Shown here: piece by piece, positions 52,419 to 63,345 of the stretch
Numbering within the stretch: position 1 is the first letter of the stretch
Layout of the letters: every line of letters starts with the position of its first letter
Source of the DNA: Clostridia bacterium
GTDB taxonomy: Bacteria; Bacillota; Clostridia; UBA1381; UBA9506
Length of the DNA: 64,000 nt
Reading direction: 5' to 3'
Assembly: GCA_017416855.1 (NCBI GenBank)
Contig: JAFQAZ010000011.1
Location: 245,355-309,354, forward strand
The notes under the pieces: generated by a model
What the model was told of the DNA's origin: nothing
The model's input: the letters and a program-made list of their open reading frames with translations, nothing else
The model's database searches: none
Made by a program: the position numbers and the translations under genes

Positions 52419-54401
52419 ATGATTAAATTTGAAAAATATACTATGCCGGCAGCTTCCATAGGGCCTGTGAACCCAATGCCGGATATAAAAAATGTAAACT
52501 ATATTCATGCCGGTTATGAAATGACAGATAAAGTCACTGCACAAGAAAGCCAATACATTGGAAAAGGAATGATACCCACCCTTCTTCCGTATATGCTTCA
52601 AGACGGATATAACCGCGAAAAAGAGCTGCGTAGTTTTAACGCCGCCGTTTTAGAAAACGATTACATTAAAGCCGTTTTTCTCCCTGAATTAGGCGGAAGA
52701 TTATGGTCACTTTATGATAAAAGCTTGGGTCGTGAGCTTTTATATGTAAATCCAGTATTTCAGCCGGGAAATCTTGGGCTTAGAAATGCATGGTTTTCCG
52801 GTGGCGTTGAATTCAATGTAGGCATAAAAGGCCATAATCCTCTCACCTGCTCTCCGCTCTGGTGCTGTGTTCATCACAATAAAGAGGGCGATATTCTTTG
52901 TATGTATGAATTTGAGCGCATTCGTTCTGTTGTGTATAGCATAAGTGTACACTTGCCTGAAGATTCACCTGTATTATATGTAAAGTGCAAAATTGAAAAT
53001 CTGACAGATGACGAAAAATACATGTATTGGTGGAGTAACATTGCCGTTCCTGAAACAAAAGATACACGGGTTTTCGTGCCTGCTAACGACTCTTTTTTAT
53101 CCTTTTACAGCGAAAACCACTATATTCTTGACAAAGCATCAATCCCCGTACACGAGGGTGTTGATGTGAGTTATCCTTCAAAAATTGCTTCTTCAAGAGA
53201 TTTCTTTTATAAGATTCCTCCAGAGAATCACAAATGGATTGCCACGGCAGATAAAGACGGAATTGGTTTGTTACAATCTTCCACCAAAAAGTTGTACGGT
53301 AGAAAGCTATTTGTATGGGGACAATCTCAAGGCGGTAGAAACTGGAACGAATGGCTTTCGGAAGAAGGCTCTTCCTATATTGAAATTCAGGCCGGTCTTT
53401 CTCATGTTCAACTTGAGCACATTCCCATGCCTGCCAACACCACTTGGGAATGGGTTGAAGCATATACGGCACTCTGCCTTGATAAAGATGTTCTTCACGG
53501 AGATTATAAAAATGCCACAACAGAGATTGAAAAGTATCTCATAAACCGTGTAGGTAATCCTGATTTTCTTCTCTTCCCAAAAGAGGAAGACTGCCTTTCC
53601 ACCGAATTTATATACAAAGGCTCACCTTGGGGAAATCTTGAAGAATCTGTACGCAGTTTGAGAATCAGCAACACGTTTGAATTTCCCTATTATGAGGATG
53701 AAGAGACTCTTTTATGGACGACTCTTCTTAAAGAAGGTCTCTTCCCTGCACCATCTTCTGATATGCCTCCTGTCAGTTATGTAACCGGTGATTTATGGCT
53801 GTCAAAACTCCTTTCTCTGCATGATCAAAACTGGTATAGCTTATTACATATTGGCGTTATCAAATATGCAAAAGGCGATATAGACGGTGCTAAAAAAGCA
53901 TGGGAAGAATCAATTGATATGCTACCTACTGCTTGGAACTTGCGTAATCTTGCTATGCTATATAAAAACGAACTTGGAAACCCCGAAAAAGGAAAAGAAT
54001 ATATTTTAAAGGCGCTTGCGCTAAAAAAAGATTGTTATTCACTCTTAAAAGAGGTTGCCGCTATTTTAACAGAGTGTGGCTATGATGAGCTTTGGCTGGA
54101 AATTTACTCCACCCTTTCCTTAGAATTACAAAAAGAAGGAAGACTCAGACTCTACTGTGCCATTGCCTATATGAATCTTGACAGACTTTCAAATGCCGCA
54201 AAAATCATAAATGAACGCTTTGTTTTAAACGATATCAAAGAGGGAGAGCTTTCAGTTTCTCACTTATGGTTTCAGTTATACGAAAGAATCTATGCGAAAG
54301 AAAATGACATGACATATTCCCCTGATGATGACTTATTAAAGAAAAAGGCAAACAAAAAGTACCCCCTTCCTAAAAAACTTGATTTCAGAATGCATGATTA
54401 A
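52419..54401 (+). CDS. DUF5107 beta-sandwich protein with C-terminal TPR-like repeats
   Basis: A 660-residue protein. Residues 1 to about 340 form a galactose-mutarotase-like domain (DUF5107): AVFLPELGGRLWSLYDKSLGRELLYVNP, then NAWFSGGVEFNVGIKGH, and YMYWWSNIAVPE. The rest has helical repeats resembling TPR (around residues 450-620, for example IGVIKYAKGDIDGAKKAWEESI). DUF5107 proteins occur in polysaccharide utilisation loci and are suspected to act on sugars, but no reaction is established. No signal peptide, so probably cytoplasmic. First gene of a + strand operon with a glycoside-hydrolase-like gene and a lyase-like gene. Confidence 0.83.
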   Translation: MIKFEKYTMPAASIGPVNPMPDIKNVNYIHAGYEMTDKVTAQESQYIGKGMIPTLLPYMLQDGYNREKELRSFNAAVLENDYIKAVFLPELGGRLWSLYDKSLGRELLYVNPVFQPGNLGLRNAWFSGGVEFNVGIKGHNPLTCSPLWCCVHHNKEGDILCMYEFERIRSVVYSISVHLPEDSPVLYVKCKIENLTDDEKYMYWWSNIAVPETKDTRVFVPANDSFLSFYSENHYILDKASIPVHEGVDVSYPSKIASSRDFFYKIPPENHKWIATADKDGIGLLQSSTKKLYGRKLFVWGQSQGGRNWNEWLSEEGSSYIEIQAGLSHVQLEHIPMPANTTWEWVEAYTALCLDKDVLHGDYKNATTEIEKYLINRVGNPDFLLFPKEEDCLSTEFIYKGSPWGNLEESVRSLRISNTFEFPYYEDEETLLWTTLLKEGLFPAPSSDMPPVSYVTGDLWLSKLLSLHDQNWYSLLHIGVIKYAKGDIDGAKKAWEESIDMLPTAWNLRNLAMLYKNELGNPEKGKEYILKALALKKDCYSLLKEVAAILTECGYDELWLEIYSTLSLELQKEGRLRLYCAIAYMNLDRLSNAAKIINERFVLNDIKEGELSVSHLWFQLYERIYAKENDMTYSPDDDLLKKKANKKYPLPKKLDFRMHD

Positions 54402-54419
54402 AAGAAAGAAGATGATGTA

Positions 54420-56438
54420 ATGAAAATCAGCGGAACCTGGTCGCCACTTAAAACAATTGAAAACAGACAGGAGCTTAAAGTCACCTGCGATGGAAGAGAA
54501 TATCGTTTTAACGATTCCCCATTGCTCACCTCTATTATGGCTGATAACGAGGAGATTCTTACTGCGCCTATCCGAATTATTGGCGAAGAACATGGCAAGG
54601 AAATGAAGTTTGAAGATTTGTGCACCTTTGTTCACAGCGCAGAGGATGAAAAAACCATTCTTTGCTCTTCAATTCAAACAGATTGTGTTGTTTTTAACAC
54701 AGCAATCACAGTTGAATTTGACGGTTTCATCAGCTATGACGTTAAGATCATGCCCAAGGGACTGACCATGGAGCAATGCTTTTTACTGGATGACAACAAG
54801 CCAAAAGAAGTTTCTTTAGATAAGCTCTGGATTGAAATTCCTTTGAAAAATAACATCGCTCAAAATTATCACGTTTATCCTTCCAACGGTGTTCAATACG
54901 ATTGGGAAACAGGTGCTACACAAAATTTCAGAAAAAGTGGACAACTTCGCGGAAACATCTCGATGCCCTTTAACCCCATCATTTGGCTAGGAAATGCAGA
55001 AAAAGGCTTATCACTCTTTATGGAAAGCGACGAGCATTGGCAAAATAAAGACACGGACCGTATAATTGAAATTGAGAAAACAGAAACAGAAACCATTCTC
55101 AGACTAAAACTTTTGGATTCCATGCCGGCAGAATGGGCAGAATATGGAGAGCACCTTAGAAATGCAAAACCTGTTTCTTTCAAATTTATGCTCCAGGCAA
55201 CGCCAGTGAAATGCTTCCCGAAAAATCCTTATGAACGTAAAATATTGCACATTGACTGTTTTAAGAAGATTTATGAAGACTATATTGATTTTCTTGAAAG
55301 TCCTTTTGAAGATACGGACGAAGTTACCTATGACAGAATAAAGCGTTTAGGCGTTAACACGCTGATTCTCCACGAAAAATGGAACCTTTATCAGAATTTT
55401 TGGGAAATGCCTGTGCAAACTAAAATTAAAACAAAGAAAATTGTTGCCGAATGTCATAAACGCGGTATTAAAGTCATTCCCTATTTTGGCTTTGAACTTT
55501 CCAGTTTAAATCCCTGGTTCAGCGAATCCACAGATGTTCTGTTAGACTCCGATATAGGTGGTTCCTTCTCTTCTGCATGGTACCGCAGGCCCTGGCAACG
55601 GGACTATGTTGTGTGCTACGGTAGCCGCTGGAGCAATGAATTTTTAGAAGGATTTAAGAAACTATATGAGGAAATGGAATTTGACGGCATTTATCTTGAC
55701 TCGCTGTTAAAACCAAAGGCCTGCAAAAACAGTCAGCACGGTTGTGGCTATGAAAAACCAGATGGCAGCCGTGGCCTTTCCTACCCCATTACAGCAACAC
55801 GTGAATTTATGAAGCAACTGTATGCCTTTGTGAACGAAAAAGGAGGGACTGTCACTTCTCACTTAAGCGATTGTATGAACACCGCTTCCCTTTCCTTCGT
55901 TCACTTGAATTGGGACGGTGAAAATATGCAGACAAGCATTAAACAAAAGGGACCTGCCTCTATTCCTCAAGAACTGATTCTGACACAATATAGCGGCAGG
56001 AATATGGGTGTACCCGTTGAAATGCTCGCCTATGAATATCCGCCCAACTGGACCTTTGACAAAGCACTTTCCTTTTCTTTGATTTATGGTATTCTTCCCA
56101 GACCAAACGATACAGGTAAACCTCTTGAAATCATGTCAAAAATTTGGAGAATTATCGATAATTTTTCTATTGACAAAGCTGTGTGGATTCCCTATTATAA
56201 AAATAACGAATTGATCGCAAACCATAAAAACGTGTACATTAGTTATTATGAACATAACAATGACAAACTGGTATTTATCTCCAATTTGTCAGAAAAGGAT
56301 ATCACTTGCAGTATTCATTCAGTTAATTCGATCGCCTGTGTTATCAATTGTCTTTCAAGTCGTGAATATCAAGTAACCGATAACCAATTCGATACTGAAA
56401 TAAAAGGTTTTGAAACACAAATCTACAGAATCGAATAA
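54420..56438 (+). CDS. Glycoside hydrolase-like protein (GH123-type layout)
   Basis: A 672-residue protein: an N-terminal beta-rich domain (to about residue 270), a TIM-barrel core (about 280-560) and a small C-terminal beta domain. The barrel has LGVNTLILHEKWNLY, RGIKVIPYFGFELSS, EFDGIYLDSLLKP, a cluster SQHGCGY and SFVHLNWDGENMQ. EKGLSLFMESDEHW in the N-terminal domain recalls the GH123 N-terminal region, a family of beta-N-acetylgalactosaminidases. The resemblance is partial; catalytic residues are not certain, though D and E in DGIYLDS and NWDGEN are candidates. No signal peptide. It is 18 bp after the DUF5107 gene. Confidence 0.65.
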   Translation: MKISGTWSPLKTIENRQELKVTCDGREYRFNDSPLLTSIMADNEEILTAPIRIIGEEHGKEMKFEDLCTFVHSAEDEKTILCSSIQTDCVVFNTAITVEFDGFISYDVKIMPKGLTMEQCFLLDDNKPKEVSLDKLWIEIPLKNNIAQNYHVYPSNGVQYDWETGATQNFRKSGQLRGNISMPFNPIIWLGNAEKGLSLFMESDEHWQNKDTDRIIEIEKTETETILRLKLLDSMPAEWAEYGEHLRNAKPVSFKFMLQATPVKCFPKNPYERKILHIDCFKKIYEDYIDFLESPFEDTDEVTYDRIKRLGVNTLILHEKWNLYQNFWEMPVQTKIKTKKIVAECHKRGIKVIPYFGFELSSLNPWFSESTDVLLDSDIGGSFSSAWYRRPWQRDYVVCYGSRWSNEFLEGFKKLYEEMEFDGIYLDSLLKPKACKNSQHGCGYEKPDGSRGLSYPITATREFMKQLYAFVNEKGGTVTSHLSDCMNTASLSFVHLNWDGENMQTSIKQKGPASIPQELILTQYSGRNMGVPVEMLAYEYPPNWTFDKALSFSLIYGILPRPNDTGKPLEIMSKIWRIIDNFSIDKAVWIPYYKNNELIANHKNVYISYYEHNNDKLVFISNLSEKDITCSIHSVNSIACVINCLSSREYQVTDNQFDTEIKGFETQIYRIE

Positions 56439-56457
56439 TTGTCCGGAGGGAATAAAA

Positions 56458-57579
56458 ATGAGTTATATTTTCACCAGTGAAGAAAGAATCAACGAAATTA
56501 AGCAACAGATTATTCTTGACAAACGTTTAAAAAGAGAACTGATAGAATTAGCAGAAGAATACCGTTCTCTTGATCCTTTAAGCGTTACCTTTCACAAAAG
56601 TCCGGCAGAAAGCGGTAACCCTCACGATTTTTTCAGCGAAGCTACTTACTGGTGGCCCGATGAAGCCAATCCCGATGGTCCCTACATAAAACGGGACGGC
56701 GAAACAAATCCCAACCGTTTTACACATCACTTAAATGATTTAAACACACTAAGCAAAGCTGTTTGCGCATTGGCGCAAGCCGGACTTTATCTTGAAAATT
56801 ATACTTATTATAAAAAAGCTGTAGAGCTGATAAAGGTCTGGTTCTTAGATAAAGAAACGAAAATGAACCCACATTTGGAATACGCTCAGGCGATTCGTGG
56901 GGTTTGCAACGGCCGCTTTATCGGCATTATTGACACACATTGGCTTATCGCTTTAGTTGCCGGTGCCAATATTATTGAAATGTCGGGATTGTTTTCCGAA
57001 GAAATTGCCGGACTCAAAGAATGGTTCAAAGACTATACCCATTGGCTTAACACCAGCGAAAAAGGAATTGAAGAAAAAAACTATTTTAATAACCATTCAA
57101 ACTGGTGGAATTCTCAGGTAGCAACCTATTGCGCCTTTACTGGTAATGACACTCTTTTGACTGAATGTTTTGAGAAATTTAAAAATGATATTTTAGCCAA
57201 CCAGATTGATGATAAGGGCATTTTCGTTGACGAAATTACACGCACAATGTCTTATACATACACCATTTTTAATATGACTGCCTGCACCATCACCTGTGAA
57301 CTAGCTTACCATAAAGGCGTCGATTTATGGAACGCAAGCTCACCAAACGGACATTCTTTTAAACAGTGTGTCGAGTTTTTTAAGCCTTATTACAACAATC
57401 CGTTTTTATGGAATTTTCCACAAATTAATGCAGGAGAGTCAAATCTGGAAATTATGCCTATGAAATTAGCCGCTGTGCGGTATCGGGATAAAAAACTTGA
57501 TGCTATCAACATCAAAAAGCGTGTTCATCATATTCCCTGCCAGCGAATAACCCACCTGGGAATTATTGACTTGTTATAA
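56458..57579 (+). CDS. Alginate lyase-family polysaccharide lyase-like protein
   Basis: A 373-residue protein of the alginate lyase (PF05426-type) alpha/alpha-toroid family. DFFSEATYWWPDEANPDGPYIKRDGETNPNRF (key YWWPDEANPDGPY and DGETNP) near residue 60, AQAIRGVCNGRFIGIIDTHWLIAL near residue 145, NNHSNWWNSQVATYCAFTG near residue 215 and DEITRTMSYTYTIFNMTA are the conserved blocks. N-H-S-N-W-W with Tyr in YTYTIFN may supply catalysis. It lacks a signal peptide, so it would act on imported uronic-acid oligosaccharides. The start at 56458 follows CCGGAGGG; an earlier in-frame ATG lies in the upstream gene. Confidence 0.85.
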   Translation: MSYIFTSEERINEIKQQIILDKRLKRELIELAEEYRSLDPLSVTFHKSPAESGNPHDFFSEATYWWPDEANPDGPYIKRDGETNPNRFTHHLNDLNTLSKAVCALAQAGLYLENYTYYKKAVELIKVWFLDKETKMNPHLEYAQAIRGVCNGRFIGIIDTHWLIALVAGANIIEMSGLFSEEIAGLKEWFKDYTHWLNTSEKGIEEKNYFNNHSNWWNSQVATYCAFTGNDTLLTECFEKFKNDILANQIDDKGIFVDEITRTMSYTYTIFNMTACTITCELAYHKGVDLWNASSPNGHSFKQCVEFFKPYYNNPFLWNFPQINAGESNLEIMPMKLAAVRYRDKKLDAINIKKRVHHIPCQRITHLGIIDLL

Positions 57580-57583
57580 AACC

Positions 57584-57624
57584 AAAAGGGTCTGTAAAAA
57601 AGTAAACTTTTTACAGACCCTTTT
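57584..57624. terminator. Bidirectional terminator between the lyase and GH106-like genes
   Basis: AAAAGGGTCTGTAAAAA pairs with TTTTTACAGACCCTTTT around a short loop, giving a long stem with T-rich tails on both strands between convergent genes. Confidence 0.85.
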
Positions 57625-57627
57625 GTG

Positions 57628-60600
57628 TTACTCATTTAGTAATTGCACCACCGGAGAAGATAAAATACCGAATGGTTTTAGATTGTATTCATAGGTCCAG
57701 CAAGACGTATAGGGCATTTCTTCCGGTATGCCTTTTTGATGTTCTGCATACTTCCAATGAAAAGCATAAAATGCTCCGGGCCCGAACCAATCTGTATAGC
57801 TACAGTTATGAACATCGCCAAATGTATTAATACGATTACCGAAAATTTTAAATTCCAGTTCGTGTTCGCCGGCTGTTACCTTCGGAATTTCCAATAAATT
57901 TGGTGCATAAGCGATGTAACCTTGCTCCTCGCCATCTAAAAACACTTTAACACAGGCACCGCGATACCGGCTGACGCGCATCCTGAATCGGCAGTCTTCC
58001 GCCGCGTAAATTTTGGTTTTATAGGTAAGGTTACCACCGTAAAACGGCATACCCTGACGGGTTAAATCACCAAACCCGACTGTTTTCTTCGGGGGAATGA
58101 TTTCTGCTTCGCACCCTCTTAAATCCACATCAAAATTGCCTAACAGATAATAATTCTCCACACTGGTTCGTTTGCCGATGGGAGTTTTAATTTCTATGAT
58201 ATGCTCCCCTTTCCCTAAAGCACCTGCAACATATTTTTTAATGCTTTCATCAACATAATACCCAACCGGTGTTAAATCAATTTCCTTGCCATCTATCCGA
58301 ATCCATTCAGCCTCTTCACCGGCAATATATGTGTTTGGAACATCATAACTTGATTTCACTTTAAAACGCAATGTTATATAGTGGGAAATCTTATCCGGCC
58401 CCAACACCCAGGGTTGTTCTTCGCGACCTGTTGCTTCCGGATAGCCTAACACTTTCCGACATTCATCATCCAGTCTTAAGATTACATCTTTCGGCTGAAA
58501 GTCGGCCTCATCCAGTTTATATTCGGCCATATCCAAAAGATATACATTATCTTCTTCACGGCAAAAAGCTACATTATCTTTAAAATCAATCGTTTGTAAA
58601 ACCTGATATTTCGGTTTTTCAACCAGAAAGCTGCCTGTTCCTTCTGTTAGCCGGATTAAAAGACTATCCTGCTGATAAATTTCGCATTGAATATATGTTT
58701 TACCGTTTTTCACTTCATAGGTCAAATCACTAACCGTACCGGCAACTGTATCATAAAGTTTCGGAATGTAAGAGCCGTTTAAAATAATGGTAAATGCCTC
58801 ACGCACCGGTGTATCCGTAGGTGTTGCAGTCTGTTTATAATGCCGGATATACTTCAATTCTTTATCACAATGCGCTAAAAACAGCCATTTGACATCACCA
58901 TCTTCACGAAAAGCATGTAACATATTATGCACACTTTCACCGATAGCATCTACAAGTTCTGCCGTCCGCTCCTGTTTCAAAGCGCGAAGAAGAGCAATCT
59001 GTCCGTTTTCACAATGTTCACAAGATTGATAAAATGCTTGCACTTCATCACTTGGCAGAGCATCAATGTATTTGGGGCATTCACCAACAAAAAGAACTCT
59101 TCCATTTTTTTCTTTAAAGGCTTTTAAAATATCAAATGTCGTTTTTCGCAAGGTTTCGCAATTCGGTACAACAATTGTCTCATATTGCATTTTACCAACA
59201 GAAAGCTTCCTCGTTATTTCGCCGCATTGCTCCGGCAACAATGATTCTGAAATAAAGTCAAAATCCACCATACCGGTAAGCATCCATTTAGTAAAATCAA
59301 GGAAGTTCTCATCCATTGCATTCGACATTTCAAAGCTTGTATTAGCAGGCCCGTAATGGAGCCAAAAGCTTTCTATTGGATGAATAACACCCACTTTAAC
59401 AACGGGCTTACCCCTTGTCAGAACCGTATTTAGCCTTGCATAATGGTCCTCAACATAGCTGTATTCTTTATACCAGGGAGATTGATAATTTATAGATGCT
59501 GGATAATCACGCTTAGCAGATCCTTTCATAGACACCCAGGAAAGATGAGGTACACGCACCGTAACCCCCAGAGCCGCCTGCCAATCGCCCTGGAATTTAT
59601 GACCGCGAAAATCAAAATCCCAGTTGGTTACACCATAAAGTTCAGACATAACCCCTTCTCTGCCATCCTGATGGGCAACAGATTGTGCCTGTTTGGCAGT
59701 TGTCAGTTCAATACGGTCACAAAGCATATCAATACCCGGAATTTGAAAGGAACGGTAAGCTCGCATCGCCTCACCTATATATTCTGTTTGATAACTCAAA
59801 GTCGGCTCACACATCATATGACCGGTAAGGGCGATACCGTTTTTTTCGCACCAATCTCCACATTGGTCAACAAAAGCTTCTACAAACCGTTCACAAATAT
59901 GGTCGTGATAGCGATATCGTGGTTGAGAAACAGCATCAGCTGGTAAATCCCACAAAATTTCAGGCAACGTTTTCAAAACATCCTCACCATATCGTGCCAT
60001 ATAGGTTTCCGGTAAATCAGTTGTCCAGGGAAGGCCCACAGGTCTACGGCTTTCTGCAAAGGGCAGACGTCCTTTCGGTTCAAATTGCGGCTCATCAGTA
60101 AAAATAGCAGGAACACTTGTGCCAAAACTTTCTCCGACGTTTTCTTTATATTGTTCATGTGTAATGCTGATAAATTCACGGATTGCTTCTTTTGAGAGAG
60201 TGTCCACATAACTCTCACCGTTATACCAGCCACTACCCGGAGATGCCATAACATAGGCATACCATTTACAACCCGATGCTTCATCCTCTTCATTGATCTG
60301 TTCGTAGCTTTTTAAACAGCCCTTTTCATCTAAAACAATATCATAAACTGCAAGAAGATAAGGCTTTCCTTCACGAACACCTTCTTCTTTCTCTACAAAA
60401 TCAACTTTATCAACTGAAAACATCAGTATTTTTTGTCTGTATGCTTTCGTTTTGGTCACATAGCCACCGGCACTGCCCGATGGCCATCTGTCCTCATCAT
60501 AAAGCCAGGCCAGCATCTCCTCTTTTTCGGCTTTATCACGACAGGCTTTCACCAGATTCATAAATTCTTCGCTTAGATATTCCGTTGCCATTCCGGAGCG

Positions 60601-60777
60601 TGAATGCATATGAAAACCGCCAAAACCCATTTCTTTTAAGTATTCAATCTGGCGCATCAGCATATCTTTTTCCAACACACAGTTCCAGGACCAAAAAGGA
60701 GTTCCACGGTATTCTGCCGTTGGATGTTTAAACAGTTCCATATCCAGTTTTTTTGTTTGACTCTTTTTATACAACAT
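57628..60777 (-). CDS. GH106-like glycosyl hydrolase
   Basis: A 1049-residue enzyme of the group annotated as glycosyl hydrolases near GH106 alpha-L-rhamnosidases. The N-terminal barrel has TPFWSWNCVLEKDMLMRQIEYLKEMGFGGFHMHSRSGM (key FWSWN and GFGGFHMHSR) and AWLYDEDRWPSGSAGGYV near residue 90. TDEPQFEP near residue 215 may hold a catalytic acid. Beta-sandwich domains follow (about residues 650-1049, with GNLTYKTKIYAAEDC). There is no signal peptide. GGAGGG precedes the ATG at 60777; an in-frame start at 60792 is less well placed. It is divergent from an AraC gene that probably controls it. Confidence 0.82.
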   Translation of the reverse strand: MLYKKSQTKKLDMELFKHPTAEYRGTPFWSWNCVLEKDMLMRQIEYLKEMGFGGFHMHSRSGMATEYLSEEFMNLVKACRDKAEKEEMLAWLYDEDRWPSGSAGGYVTKTKAYRQKILMFSVDKVDFVEKEEGVREGKPYLLAVYDIVLDEKGCLKSYEQINEEDEASGCKWYAYVMASPGSGWYNGESYVDTLSKEAIREFISITHEQYKENVGESFGTSVPAIFTDEPQFEPKGRLPFAESRRPVGLPWTTDLPETYMARYGEDVLKTLPEILWDLPADAVSQPRYRYHDHICERFVEAFVDQCGDWCEKNGIALTGHMMCEPTLSYQTEYIGEAMRAYRSFQIPGIDMLCDRIELTTAKQAQSVAHQDGREGVMSELYGVTNWDFDFRGHKFQGDWQAALGVTVRVPHLSWVSMKGSAKRDYPASINYQSPWYKEYSYVEDHYARLNTVLTRGKPVVKVGVIHPIESFWLHYGPANTSFEMSNAMDENFLDFTKWMLTGMVDFDFISESLLPEQCGEITRKLSVGKMQYETIVVPNCETLRKTTFDILKAFKEKNGRVLFVGECPKYIDALPSDEVQAFYQSCEHCENGQIALLRALKQERTAELVDAIGESVHNMLHAFREDGDVKWLFLAHCDKELKYIRHYKQTATPTDTPVREAFTIILNGSYIPKLYDTVAGTVSDLTYEVKNGKTYIQCEIYQQDSLLIRLTEGTGSFLVEKPKYQVLQTIDFKDNVAFCREEDNVYLLDMAEYKLDEADFQPKDVILRLDDECRKVLGYPEATGREEQPWVLGPDKISHYITLRFKVKSSYDVPNTYIAGEEAEWIRIDGKEIDLTPVGYYVDESIKKYVAGALGKGEHIIEIKTPIGKRTSVENYYLLGNFDVDLRGCEAEIIPPKKTVGFGDLTRQGMPFYGGNLTYKTKIYAAEDCRFRMRVSRYRGACVKVFLDGEEQGYIAYAPNLLEIPKVTAGEHELEFKIFGNRINTFGDVHNCSYTDWFGPGAFYAFHWKYAEHQKGIPEEMPYTSCWTYEYNLKPFGILSSPVVQLLNE

Positions 60778-60794
60778 AAAAACTCCCTCCACTC

Positions 60795-60823
60795 TTGACT
60801 TAATTATATAATTCTTTTATAAT
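60795..60823 (+). promoter_or_regulatory. Promoter for the AraC gene at 60867-61712
   Basis: TTGACT (60795-60800), 17-nt spacer, TATAAT (60818-60823). It overlaps the opposing promoter at 60803-60831 almost completely. Confidence 0.7.
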
Positions 60824-60831
60824 TAAAACAA
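60803..60831 (-). promoter_or_regulatory. Promoter for the GH106-like gene
   Basis: On the - strand TTGTTT (60831-60826), 17-nt spacer, TATAAT (60808-60803), about 25 bp from the ATG at 60777. It shares 21 bp with the opposing AraC promoter. Confidence 0.65.
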
Positions 60832-60866
60832 CCGCTTATTTTCATATTTTATAGGGGGATTTTAAG

Positions 60867-61712
60867 TTGGAAACCATACAGATGCATCAACCTGAAGAAG
60901 CCATTAACATGTCTGTTTGTAATAGTAAGAATATCCATCTGCACAACCACAATTTTTTAGAGCTGGCCTATGTAGCCAGCGGCAATGCCACGCATATATT
61001 AAACGGCAAAAAAACGGTCATCAAAAAGGGCAATTATCTCTTTATGGACTATAACGCAAATCACGCATATAAACAGCTGGGGACAGAACCACTTGTGATT
61101 ATCAACTGTCTTTTTAAACCCGGAATAATCGATAAAACCTTAAAGCATTGCCGCAATTTCCATGAAATTGTTAATCATTATACCTTAAAATTCAACCCCA
61201 CTACTATGAACCCAAATCCTGCCAACAATATTTTTTACGATGAAAGCGGAACCATTGGTCAAATACTTCAAAAAATGATAACTGAGTATAATCAAAAAGA
61301 GCCCGGCTATCTAGAACTGTTACGTTGTCATTTAATTGAACTTATTGTCATTACAATGCGCCAAGCTGCTCACTCAAATGCCATGATAATAGATTCTGTC
61401 AGCGATTATGTTATTAAATATACTGCTGATAACTTTGCCGAGAAAAACATTTTAAGTACCGTTAGCAAAAAGCTAAATTTCAGCACAGCCTATGTCAGTA
61501 AAAAATTCAAGACCGTTATGAAAACCTCTTTTACAGAATATCTGCAAACCGTTCGCCTTTCTGAAAGTTGCCGCCTGCTGGCCAATACTGATAAAAAGGT
61601 TCTTGACATAGCTCAATGCGTGGGATATTCCGATATGAAATTTTTTAATTACATCTTTAAAAAATATTTTGGATTAACACCGCGAGAATACAGAAGGAAT
61701 TTTAATGAATAA
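60867..61712 (+). CDS. AraC-family regulator of the GH106-like gene
   Basis: A 281-residue regulator. The N-terminal cupin domain starts with HNHNFLELAYVASGNATHIL and KKGNYLFMDYNANHAY; the C-terminal helix-turn-helix pair is ILSTVSKKLNFSTAYVSKKFK and VLDIAQCVGYSDMKFFNYIFKKYFG with GLTPREYRR. The start is a TTG at 60867 preceded by AGGGGGAT. It is divergent from the GH106-like gene, with overlapping promoters in a gap of under 100 bp. Confidence 0.92.
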   Translation: METIQMHQPEEAINMSVCNSKNIHLHNHNFLELAYVASGNATHILNGKKTVIKKGNYLFMDYNANHAYKQLGTEPLVIINCLFKPGIIDKTLKHCRNFHEIVNHYTLKFNPTTMNPNPANNIFYDESGTIGQILQKMITEYNQKEPGYLELLRCHLIELIVITMRQAAHSNAMIIDSVSDYVIKYTADNFAEKNILSTVSKKLNFSTAYVSKKFKTVMKTSFTEYLQTVRLSESCRLLANTDKKVLDIAQCVGYSDMKFFNYIFKKYFGLTPREYRRNFNE

Positions 61713-61732
61713 AATCCTGATAAAAACAGTAA

Positions 61733-63283
<1,551 letters not shown>

Positions 63284-63296
63284 AAAATTATGTCGA

Positions 63297-63328
63297 CAGG
63301 GGCTTTATATTAGCCCCTGTTCGTTTTT
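63297..63328 (+). terminator. Intrinsic terminator after guaB
   Basis: CAGGGGC (63297-63303) pairs with GCCCCTG (63313-63319), 9-nt loop, followed by TTCGTTTTT. It lies 18 bp before the next start codon, so the topoisomerase gene depends on readthrough or its own promoter. Confidence 0.8.
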
Positions 63329-63345
63329 GAGAAAGGCAGATGTGA

